A DNA stretch of 64,000 nt from positions 17,241,633-17,305,632 of the forward strand of contig OZ037769.1 in NCBI GenBank assembly GCA_964035545.1, given 5' to 3'. Positions 25,801 through 36,235 of the stretch are shown here, one piece after another (the first letter of the stretch is position 1; each line of letters begins with the position of its first letter). The notes under the pieces were generated by a model. That model was not told the DNA's origin. It saw only the letters and a program-made list of their open reading frames with translations, and did no database searches. This DNA comes from Bugula neritina (Eukaryota; Bryozoa; Gymnolaemata; Cheilostomatida; Bugulidae). A program made the position numbers and the translations under genes.

Positions 25801-28800
25801 GTAGCTATACTGTCAGCGTAGGGGTGTTTGAAAGTGGCCGTCAACAGCTGGTAGGTCACCACATTCAACTCCACACTCAGTGCTCTCGTCTTCACGGCAC
25901 CTAAACAGGGGAGATAATGATATGAGGTTACACCAGGATACCAGGAACTTAGTCTATATGAGTCACACACACACTAACAGAACCATAAGAAGAGACCTAA
26001 GCTGCTCGATCTCACACAGCTCATGATCAGAGTGTTGAGGAATAGTTGCTGTCGCAGCAGCCCGATCACGGACAGTATGAAGGCCGGGTGGGTGAAGGGG
26101 AGCTTCGTAACCAGACAGCCCAGCATTGGTTCTCCGCTAACCTTCAGCTCATTGATGAAATAATTCTGTACCTGACCAGGGAGAACCTATAAACACAGGA
26201 TATGACATCATCAACACAGGATATGACATCATCAACATACATACAGGGGCTGTGATGTCACGGAGACAGATAAACACAGGATGTGATGTCACGGAGACAG
26301 ATCAACACAGGATGTGATGTCACGGAAACAGATAAATACAGGATGTGATGTCACGGAGACAGATAAACACAGGATGTGATGTCACGGAGACAGATAAACA
26401 CCAACCACAGTGAAATTGTTGGTCGCAGGGGGTACTTTTACTCCACTCGACTCGACTATCGCATCCAACATGGGTTTCATCTGCAGACCTTCACTGAATG
26501 GACAAGCACCTGCAATATGAGAGTAATGACAGCTGGTAGCAGGTGCTTAGTGAGTATATACAGTGTAATGTAAGTATACAGCATACAGTGCAAGTATATA
26601 GTCCAAGTATATATAAAGTAAGTAGGAATAAGGTAAGTATATATAAAGTAAGAATAAGGTAAGTATATATAAAGTAAGAATAAGGTAACCCACCTGACAG
26701 CTTTTCAATCTGCCGAATGAGCTGATGACTCAGAGCCACGGGTTTCTTAAACTTGAGAATGAAGGCAGCCGGCAGCATGACGCTGTTGATGTTAGTCAGC
26801 GGGACAAACTGTGTGCCTCTGAAACAGCAAACAATGTCATGAGGAGACAACTCTGTGTACTGAGATGCTGAAAGCAACCGAAATGTATGAAATTATCTTC
26901 ACTTACGTTCTGTTATCAGAAAACCGGGAAACATTCACAAGAGGAATAGTTTGCAGCTGGTGAGACGCGGCCCGCTGTTCTATGCCAATGACTGCTGAGA
27001 AACCCAAGTCTAAATTCTGAATACCTGAAACATTGCAGAGTTACATATACAGCAGAGTGATATTAGAGTGATATTAGAGTGCTATTAGAGTGATATTGGA
27101 GTGATATTAGAGTGGTATTGGAGTGATATTAGAGTGATATTAGAGTGCTATTAGAGTGATATTGGAGTGATATTAGAGAGATAGTACACGACTCACTCTC
27201 CACTGAGGTAGGATAAAGCGTCTCAGTCTTCTCGTTGAAGAAGTCGTAAGGAGTTATGAAGAAAGTGAGTTTAGTTGGAAGTCCTCCAGTTCTTGGCTGC
27301 ACCAGACCGATAGTTGACTTGTATATCTGTCCACCCAGACTCTTTGTGGACCTGCAGATTGTATACTTACTATATTATACTTACTATACTTACTATATCA
27401 TACTTACTATAATTATTATACTTACGATATTATACTTACTATATTATACTTGGGTGTGTTTGCCTAATTTAGTACAAACTGGGAAAAACAAGGCAAAAAT
27501 TATTTTTTGCTTGAAAATTACAAAATTTGCCCAACTGATGTAATTTGACCTGCTGAATTCAAATATATATGTAAAAAATTGATTTGAGTGGGTAATCCAA
27601 CAGTTTGATGCAAGAAGGTATATGACATTACAGCAATTTCAGTATACATAGAGCATTAACTTTAGGCTGGTAAGATTGTTATTCATTAGCTACAAAGTAA
27701 AATAAAACAGAAAGTTGACTTAAAACTGGTTGTAAGAGGGAAAATTGTTCAAATTTATTCATCGTAAACAACTATGAGTACATATATTGTGTGAATGTTT
27801 CATACACTAATTTTTTTAGCAGAATAGAATTGATTGATTTTCTGCATGATCAGATGCATTGCAAAAGAAATTATTCATTTACAAATAGAAAAGATACAAT
27901 TGAAATTATTACAATAAAAAATATGCTATTTTTTATAATTGTATAAGTTTTTTCAGTCTTCGGCCAACTTTTCAAAATTATCTTCGTCTAACTCTCTGTT
28001 ATACTCCGTAACTGCCATAACGGATAACACCTATAATAAACATTATTTCTTTAAAAAAGTCTTAGTGCGTATATGATTTGCAAAATATCTGAGTCTATTT
28101 TACACTGAATATAATCATTAGCATTTATTTTCTGTAATTGATGGATTATAATAATCGTTATCATGACGATATTGATAATCATCAATTTCAAACTCAAACT
28201 GTAATTGTAAAAGTTGGACTTTGAGTAAGTCAAATATTAACAACTTGCAACTCCTACTAAATATTATTAGTTATAAATTAAAACCACCAAATGATTAAAT
28301 GTCATGAAACACTCACCTATTTGTAGGATGTAGGTTAATTGAGAGAATTAGGAATATTTTTTCGTTTATTTCAACAAGTCAATTGAATTTCAATTTGAAA
28401 CCCGTAAAATGTTGCTAAGCGGATGCGTCAGATTAATCTCTCTCAAACTTGAATTGCAATATTTCTTTGTGAAATTTGACAAATAACTATAATTTTTATG
28501 CAGCAATATAATTAATAACAAATTTTCAATATTTATTCAAAATAAAAATAAAACTTTAGAGAAATTAAGTTTAGTTTTTATTTTTATTACAAGACTTTTG
28601 AAAGTAAGTCGCTTAATAAATAGACAACTCCGCAGTCATTTCGCGCCATTTGGTTATCTATTTGCACGGAGAGGAACGGAGAGGTGAACTTTGAGTTAAC
28701 TTCAACATTCAAAATCACATTGTATGCGAACACGCCAATAAAACCGGGCAATATGCATATTGTTTAAAAGAGAAAAATATATTCTACAAAATGAAATGAA

Positions 28801-30635
28801 TAATGTGAAGTTTTAATGAACTTGATAAAAATTATGTCCTGTTAAATGTACAAAACCTCTGAAACTTCAAAAATGTCACTAAGATATTTAGTACAAAATA
28901 CCACAGTAAACTTCAATTTCTTAGTCTAATGTTGAACGCATATTATCAATGTTTGTTTTTTCAGATTATTTAGAGGATTTTACACAAGATAAGTGTAATT
29001 ACAATCTTTCACAGCTAAAAAATACTGAAATTAGACAGCTTAAAAATTTTATGTTTGGCATTAGGGATTTGTACTAAATTAAGTGGACATAGCCACTTAC
29101 TATATTATACTTACTATATTATACTTACTATATTATACTTACTATATTATACTTACTATATTATACTTACTATATTATACTTACTATATTATACTTACTA
29201 TATTATACTTACTATATTATACTTACTATATTATACTTACTATATTATACTTACTATATTATACTTACTATATTATTATAGTAGATACACTTACTGGTGC
29301 CGCTGAACTTGTACTTTGTTTATTTTGTCGATATCCGTCTCCAGTGACTGCTGCACTATAAAGAACTTGGTCTTCAGAGGTCTAATATATAAATATAATA
29401 CATCACACTACGCATATTAGAGTTGTCCTCTCATACTATACCATACTAAAGTATTCTAATGTAGAGAACTGAATTCTAGCAAAGTTTTAAAGATAGATTC
29501 CTGTTTTGATGCACAACATATAATCAGATTTGACCCATATAATTCTATCTATCTAGAAAACTTAGTGGAAGACAACTCCATGTATGATATTGTAGACACA
29601 GGAATATCTGGGAGGATAACTCTACATTAATCACAAGATGACATCATAGTCTAATAGATACGTTATGGTTGACAGGAAGAGATGACATTAGACAAACAGA
29701 TAAAATGGACTCACTGCTCACTCTCTAGATTGTACATGTCCATGTAGCCCTTGACGTGCTCCATGAAGAGGCTGACATTGGCTAGCCTCAGGGCATGTGC
29801 CATAGCAGACACACTGGCGGGCTGGGTGCCGTTGTGGGTGACTCGCACATCTCTCACTGTCTGGTTGTTAGCTGTGATGTCACACTGAATGTCTATATAG
29901 AACAGGTCCGTAGAGATGAACACAGTATTGCCCTATAAGCAAACAGCATCTCAGCCTATTATCCCTCCTCACCTGTTCACTCTACAACCACCCCTCACCT
30001 GCTCACTCTAAAACCACCCCTCACCTGTTACTCTACATCCACCCCTCACCTGTTCACTGTACAACCACCCCTCACCTGTTCACTGTACAACCACCCCTCA
30101 CCTGCTCACTCTACATCCACCCCTCACCTGCTCACTCTAAAACCACCCCTTACCTGTTCACTCTACAACCACCCCTCACCTGTTCACTGTACTTTAAGCC
30201 CAACTTCTGACAAGCCGAGTTGATTCGCTGTAGAATCTGAGGCAGACTATTGGCTGGCATGACACTCTGCAGCTTCTCCAGTGACTCGTGAATCACTATC
30301 GGGTCTCGGAACTGCTTGTTCACATCCTGCAACGAGTCTCGACTTTAGCAAACATATTTCCTTTCAACACAAGAGTTGGCAACAGAGAGAATATATGATA
30401 CGTAGAATAGTGTAGTGTTTATCATATAAGCTTATCTCACACGCCTTTATATATAGGAATCAGTTCGAGCAGTAAACACAGGGAATAGACCTACCAAAGA
30501 AGACATCCGTATTTGCTTTGCGAACTCGTTCCACGAGTCAGAACTCTGCTGCACCAGGTGTTTGTTCCTGAGCTGCTCCAAAAGTGCCTCCATCTTGGCC
30601 GTGTTGGAAGCCGAGTTGACGGACTGGTCTGTCAT
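22848..30635 (-). CDS. MED1: Mediator of RNA polymerase II transcription subunit 1
   Basis: Coactivator subunit of the Mediator complex, in vertebrates the docking site for nuclear receptors. Twelve coding exons: 30495-30635, 30180-30326, 29715-29932, 29295-29381, 27197-27351, 26907-27024, 26694-26818, 26406-26509, 26018-26186, 25799-25900, 25026-25125 and 22848-24942; 3561 nt, 1186 residues, all phases consistent. The first ten encode the conserved Med1 domain, with recognisable blocks: AKMEALLEQLRNKH, STDLFYIDIQCDI, LPAAFILKFKKP, VLPGQVQNYF, then ICSNIHASKVVQR and SFSIPITMRAI across exons 11 and 12. The large last exon is a Ser/Pro/Lys-rich disordered tail with LxxLL motifs at about residues 618-622, 665-669 and 784-788. 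Weak or unusual splice sites: GTTGGT after exon 8 and a GTGTGA donor after exon 9. Most introns carry minisatellites. Confidence 0.95.
25134..25566. repeat. 43-bp minisatellite, ten copies, MED1 intron 10
   Basis: The unit begins GATGTGGAGCTAGTATGAGG and includes GGGAGACAACTTCAAC. The array begins within a few bases of the 3' splice site of exon 25026-25125 and is highly uniform. Confidence 0.98.
25672..25745. repeat. 17-bp repeat AGTGTAAGTACATACAG, MED1 intron 10
   Basis: Four to five tandem copies. Each contains GTAAGTAC on the plus strand, but this is antisense to MED1. Confidence 0.9.
26191..26400. repeat. 31-bp minisatellite, MED1 intron 8
   Basis: Unit like GGATGTGATGTCACGGAGAC plus AGATAAACACA, six to seven copies, occupying nearly the whole intron between exons 26406-26509 and 26018-26186. 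On the minus strand each copy contains TCCTGTGTTTAT, the pyrimidine tract used by the acceptor at 26187-26188. Confidence 0.95.
27048..27180. repeat. 13-bp repeat (GTGATATTAGAGT), MED1 intron 5
   Basis: About ten imperfect copies fill the intron between exons 26907-27024 and 27197-27351. Confidence 0.93.
27361..27450. repeat. Left part of a split 14-bp array (CTTACTATATTATA), MED1 intron 4
   Basis: Imperfect copies of the same unit as the array at 29096-29276. The two parts are separated by the 27451-29095 segment, as if an insertion had split one array. Confidence 0.85.
27451..29095. mobile_element. Candidate 1.6-kb insertion with terminal inverted repeats in MED1 intron 4
   Basis: The left end reads TGGGTGTGTTTGCC then TAATTTAGTACAAA. 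The reverse complement of the right end reads TGGCTATGTCCACT then the same TAATTTAGTACAAA: about 21 of 28 positions match, 14 of them consecutive. The segment lies exactly between two parts of one 14-bp array. It holds no transposase-sized ORF, so if it is a transposon it is non-autonomous or decayed. A target duplication cannot be defined within the repeat. Alternatively it is an old unique intron with chance end similarity, or holds a small nested gene on the minus strand. Confidence 0.5.
29096..29276. repeat. Right part of the split 14-bp array (CTTACTATATTATA), MED1 intron 4
   Basis: About 13 nearly perfect copies, ending roughly 20 bp from the donor of exon 29295-29381. It is much more homogeneous than the left part at 27361-27450. 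Confidence 0.95.
29966..30179. repeat. 26-bp array built from the MED1 exon 2 / intron 2 splice junction
   Basis: Unit on the plus strand like CCACCCCTCACCTGTTCACT plus GTACAA. On the minus strand each copy reads the last bases of exon 30180-30326 (AGTGAACAG) followed by GTGAGGGGTGG, that is, exon tail plus 5' splice site. About eight copies follow the genuine donor. Confidence 0.95.
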
Positions 30636-32219
30636 ATTGACCTTGACCTGTAGAGAGGGTAGTAAACCACTTAAACGATCACCAGTCTTTCAATAACAAT
30701 TGCTACATTAGTATTAGATGTAATTAAATAACATCCTTTTAGTTCTAGAAACCAATAAGCATTCAGTCTACAATAGTATATAGTAATTGTCACATTAAAC
30801 AATCAATACATCTACTACCAATGATAAATACCTCAGCATTACCATCATCTTGTAATATTTGTTTAAAAATAGACTTAGTGTTTTCAGTTATGAGCTTTAT
30901 GTTAAAAATACTATTCGTATTAGTTATAACTTTAAAAATTAATAGTTAATATCAAAGGAAACAGCTGTGCGACTTGAAACTAAAACTGCTTTCTAAAGCT
31001 AAAACTTAGACTAATTTAGTAATTATTAGCTTAACCATAATGTCTAATGCTAACAGTCATAGCTACAGAGTTTTAGACATAAGTGGGCTAACATTAGTTG
31101 TTAGTATTAATTGATAAGATACTCATAGTCCTACTCATACCAATACTGAGTCTGATGGGTGACACTGATAGGTCAAGTTGAAGCTAAACTTAAGCTTCGC
31201 GTAAGTGTTTTTTTAATTTTATACACTAAATCAGTAACATTAAAAGTACATGACTAAGACTAATAGTAATAGTAATTACAATATCAATTAATCAATTATA
31301 TTTATTGAATATTAATTATTCAATATGAATATCAATATCAATATGAAATAGAATATTATAATTAAATTTTAATTATTAATAACTATAATATAAATATTAA
31401 TATCATTTTATACAAACTCAAAGCTTTTTATCAACTTCTCAAGTGTCTTCAAATTATTTATCGTACCAATTCAGTGGTAATGCTAGTAACTATTAAAACA
31501 ATAATTATAAAGACTACACAAAATTTTATGAGTTGATGGATGAAAACCCTAAAATGTACCTTTAGTTAGTATAACATTCAAGTCTGTGGGAAACTACTAG
31601 AAGCAGCAGGTAGTTGGGGGGTAATTAATTGCAGAGTTTGAATTGACAATTGTTGTCTGATTCTACACACGACACCTATTGCACTTAATGACCATGAACT
31701 CGCTGCTGTATCTAACGACGTTTTATTTTGCGAGATTCGATTAGCTGCAATGTTTATATCGCGTTGCAGATAGGATTCAAGCTGGTCTATATACCCGCCC
31801 CGTGTTTTAAAATTTTATGCCTATTTACGTCTGTGTAGCTTTTGATTGCAAGAAAATAGTTATGTCCACTCACTGAGCTGGAATAGACCAATATTTTAGA
31901 CCTAATAATTAGACCTCAATAATAATTATTGAGTTCACTGTGTCCACTGAGCTGGAATAGACCAATATTTATGTTAATATTATTGAGTTCATTGGTTATG
32001 CCGTTGTAAATTGATTGACCAGCTTTTCGGTAACACTCGGCCAATCCCTGTAGTAGCGATTATATTACTAACTCTTTTAAACCACCATAATAATAATAAT
32101 ATTACACTAGTACTTGGTACTAGTAGGTTACTTGAAGTTGAGTCTAGGAGTTTCAGTACCCCTGCATGTATATTAAGATTTAAATACTTTTATTCTCGCT
32201 ATTGTTATATAAAATATTG
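30636..32219. other. Divergent intergenic region between MED1 and PYM1
   Basis: Should contain both promoters. A splice-acceptor-like CTCTCTACAG just upstream of the MED1 ATG on the minus strand suggests a non-coding 5' exon. CpG-containing sequence around 31690-31810 is the most promoter-like part. No further coding sequence seen. Confidence 0.55.
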
Positions 32220-34016
32220 ATGGCAGCATCTAACAACTCAGCTTTAAAGGGACTTTCAGAGCGTTCTGGGGTATTTAGGGGTGAAGATGGTAAGGCCCGA
32301 TCAATCAGCAATTTCAATTTGCATTTCAAAATCTTATTGATATTCAATGGGATAACTCTGTCTACTAAAAGTAAATCACCAAATCTAATACTAATACCAA
32401 TGCTACCAGTATTAGTTTTACTATAATATTTAATAATACTAGTAGTTGTAATAGTAGGTAATATTAATAGTAATAGTAATAGACCAATACTAGCCTACTA
32501 ATAGTAATACTAATACTCACTGTAATAGTTATACTTATACTAATACTTATACTTACTAACTTAGTAATACTGTTGCAGCTACAAGTACAACAATTTTAAT
32601 TTAATTCACTTATAATTATATAACAATATAAATATAAGGTAGGCTCTAATAGTGATACACAAAACCTAGAAATTAAGTTATTACTCTAAATTATGAATGT
32701 AATTACATTGAAAAGACTGAATGTTGAATACTGGAACGTTGAACAGATTGTAATTGTCATTGTAGTTTAAGTTAGTTATGTTGTGAGACTTGCAGAATTA
32801 AATAAGTCATCTTGTGATTTTCTGTTAGTTGTTTATAAGCTATAGTGCTTAAAACAAAAATTACAGAACAGTTTGTGACATTTATCTGAATTATGATTAT
32901 TATAAATGACAGATGCTCATTGGGATTTTATCTGTTCAGAACTTAGCATACTTCTGAGATTGATCAATGTGACTTGTATCCCTAATTTGAACTTGGATTA
33001 AAGCATAGGCATTGCTGAAACAATATGGTATGTTGGTTTATAATTTGAAGTGACAATTCATATACTACCTATATTCATTAAATGGCTAACCTCTGTCACT
33101 GTTCTTGTTGATGAAGGTTTGCTGTACATACCTGGCACTAAAAGATCAGATGGATCATACAGAAAGCCTATTCGAGTAAAGGAAGGTTATATTCCACAAG
33201 ACGAGCAGCCAGCGTAAGTCTTCTTTTAGTTACTAGTCGCCAGCAAAGTGATATCAAGTAACTACTCATCTCCAATTAAACTTCTTCACTTAAACTTCCA
33301 AGTTCTAAAGGCAAGTGAAACTGGCAATTTTGATGGAAGATCAAATGTCTTGATTGAATGTAGATTCGATTAATGCTTTAAATATATTTGTTAGCTAATT
33401 ATTTAAACCAAATATTTCAAATTGGTTATTTCAATTTGCTAGTGACGGTGGTGCAACTTCAAACCGTTATATGATGAACAACCAAGAGTAAACAATTGTG
33501 TTTTAGTCAATTTTTTAAGGTATGCTAAGCAGTATAACTAATAACTTATAACACTGGCATTGTGTAACAGAGTTTATATGCGCTCTATATGCATGCAGGT
33601 ATGAAAACAAGGGAGTTAAATGGCAGAAAGAGCGGCCTGCTTGTCCAGGGTTGTACGTAGAGCCGACCTCTACCGAAGAAGCTCCCACAGGAAATGAAAG
33701 AAACCGGAAGAAAAAGGAAGCAAGAAAGAAAGCTGCGGAAAGAAAATTAGTTGTTGAAAGTGGTCCTTCATCTACTAGTGTAAGTCATTCTCTTTCGGAG
33801 GGTGTTAAAGGAATGGACATAACGGATTCAGAACCCAAAGGTGCAGTTGATGCAGCTAAACGATTAAAGAACCTTAGAAAGCGCCTAGCACAAATTAACT
33901 CTTTAAAAGAGAAAATTGACAGTGGTGAATTAAAGAACCCTGACCCAGATCAAGTGCGTAAAGTGGGGCGGAGACAGGAAGTACTCGATGAAATATCTGA
34001 GTTGGAATCATTGTGA
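32220..34016 (+). CDS. PYM1: Partner of Y14 and Mago (exon-junction-complex disassembly factor)
   Basis: In the known family PYM binds the MAGOH-Y14 heterodimer and the 40S ribosome and removes exon junction complexes in the cytoplasm. Three exons: 32220-32289, 33117-33213 and 33599-34016, total 585 nt, 194 residues, GT-AG and in phase. The diagnostic N-terminal Mago-Y14 binding segment is GLLYIPGTKRSDGSYRKPIR then VKEGYIPQDEQPAYENKG. A Lys/Arg-rich middle follows (NRKKKEARKKAAERK). The C-terminal coiled coil AKRLKNLRKRLAQINSLKEK and EVLDEISELESL matches the family's C-terminal helix. The first exon adds about 23 residues before the conserved block, more than in human PYM1. It converges on the minus-strand gene at 34358-36235. 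Confidence 0.93.
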
Positions 34017-34247
34017 TCAATACTTTTTTAGATAGTCTTTTATGTCACTTTTTATACACCAGATGAGAAAATTTAAATAGCTATTCATGCACAACTGTAA
34101 CATAGACAATACTTGATTTAGTAAATATATATCATTTCATAAATAATTATTGGATTTACTATAAAACAAACATGTGGATATGATTTTATAAAGTTTTACA
34201 ATGAAATAAGCACCAGGATGAAATATTCGTATGTACAACACGAGGAA

Positions 34248-34253
34248 AATAAA
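34248..34253 (+). promoter_or_regulatory. Possible AATAAA polyadenylation signal of PYM1
   Basis: Hexamer about 230 nt after the PYM1 stop, just before the end of the convergent gene's coding region at 34358, so the two 3' UTRs probably lie very close or overlap. Confidence 0.45.
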
Positions 34254-34357
34254 CTTTACTAAACAAATTAGTGTATTGATATATTGTATACTACTTTCCA
34301 AATGAGAGCTCACAATGCTCACTAATGTTAATAACATGAACTGAAGAGTTAAGCTGA

Positions 34358-36235
34358 CTATCGGGCTGAAGCCAATAGAGCCGTTGGACTAGGTAGAGGA
34401 ATGATCATAACCTCTTCATCAGTGGTAGTGGTGAGGTCCACCAACTCAGGAACTTCTATTAGTACTTTGGGCGCATCACAAACCAACTCCTAGAGAACAA
34501 TGGATTAGAATAAATGTTGAACCAGAATGTGTGAAAATTTGCAACTTCTATATAATGGAATCAAAGATAAATATTTCACGACTATAGCAGCTTACCACTA
34601 CAGAAGTCAACACCACCTTCACTTCACTTGACAACAAATACATTCAAAGTTAGCGCAGAAAGCAACTCAACATACCTCCCACATAAAAGGCTTGATACTT
34701 GTGTTAGGACTCTTCAAGTTAGCTTTAAGTTGAGTTAGTCTCGGCTCTGGAGCTACACAGTTATCAACAGCAGACAAACCCAGCTCTATCATGCTATTTG
34801 GACAATTGGAGTTAGATAATAGCTCAGAGTGATGGCAGCAACTCTCTGGTGAAGTTACAAGTTTGCTGGTCTGCTTCGTACAAACACTCACACCACCCTT
34901 TCTATCGGCACCTAGAATAGTAACATCGGCAACTAAGGAACCAAACAGAGCTGATACCTTCAAAAAAATTAATTTGCCAAAAGGCATTGAATCAGTAAGG
35001 ATGTGAGCAAATAACTGTTTGTGACATCTGTACCTTGGGGAGCAGTATCAGAGGGACGCGTCAATAAGTAAGAAAATATATCCTTTAGTAAAACGGAACA
35101 AGGTTTCAGCCGCCGCATTAATCTTCGAGATCTTTTATTTAATCGTGACCTGAGAGTTCTAAATCGATCTCGTCTTTCCCGCCGACCAAATGTATATTTA
35201 TGGTCTGTATAGCCATGACAGTCTCTCTTAACGTAGTGAATGTTGGTCAGATACCATAGATCATCACCTAATAGAAAATTCGGCAAACTTGTCAGGTAAC
35301 AAAATAAAAGTTGCTCATGCAAATGCACTATTCTCTTGGAGGAAAATGTGAGAGTCAAAAATGGAAGAATTTCTAAGAACTGCTTTCTTCAAACTAGAAA
35401 TTAAAGGCTTTACTTGTTGGACAAAGATAATAAAATCCAACTGTGATGATTTTGTAGACAGAATTGGAAAACACTTACAGTGTGCCATTTGTGACCTAAG
35501 TGCCCTGTTGCCATCATCTTCTGGTTGCCCGCTGCAATACCGATCATAATCTCTATTGGAGACTTTGTTGGTGTTGAAATGTTCCGAGACAAATGGCTGT
35601 AACTTCTCACCGAGTGGTGAGGTAAGATCAATATGCAGCAGACGTCTGACAGTAGCAGCACCAGCAGAGAACTGGATGTCTTTAGTCAAGTCTATCACTT
35701 CTACCGGGTTGAGTTGAATCTCTTCTTGCTTATTCATTTGCAGTGAAGATAATAGAGAAAGGGTTTTACCAGAAATTGGGGACAACAGAGTCTTGCATGT
35801 CACACTTTGATCAACTGGCCCAATACTAGTCACACTGTCTATTCTTACTCGCAACTTCTTTGGTTCAACTGATACATTTTGTGCTGGTCTCAGTTTGATG
35901 GCGTTGGTAAAATCTGTTTGAAGCACTTCTTCGTTATCATTAGAAATGGGTGTAGACACTTTGCAGCACTTAGTGCTTCGATAATGCTTCCTAGGTTCGG
36001 CTTCCCTAATGTGGAGTTCAGTGTTTTCAGAATACTGGCCATTTATAAACTCGACTGGAAGGTTTTGAGTAAACTTTTCTCTCACAACAACTGGCTCACA
36101 TCTATATCTGGAAGCTACAACATGCCAGCAATGTCAATGTAGTGAACTTCCCACACTGAGATATATATCACTATACAGGGCATCTCGTTCCTTCAACGTA
36201 TAAGCATACTTACAATAGTCTTGTTTCTCCCTCAT
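34358..36235 (-). CDS. Uncharacterised basic protein with several SUMO-interacting-like motifs
   Basis: Not recognised as a named family. Five exons: 36214-36235 (ATG at 36235), 35479-36114, 35034-35267, 34676-34950 and 34358-34489, total 1299 nt, 432 residues, in phase. Exon 2 carries EVIDLTKD and, about 22 residues on, LLHIDLTS; the last exon carries ELVDLTTTTDEEVMIIPL. These hydrophobic-acidic cores, one followed by acidic residues, resemble SUMO-interacting motifs. Exon 3 encodes a strongly basic segment (FGRRERRDRFRTLRSRLNKR) likely to be a nuclear localisation or nucleic-acid-binding region, preceded by a Cys/His pair (VKRDCHGY). No signal peptide or membrane span. A nuclear protein is a reasonable inference. 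The 22-nt first exon is the weakest part of the model. Confidence 0.75.
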
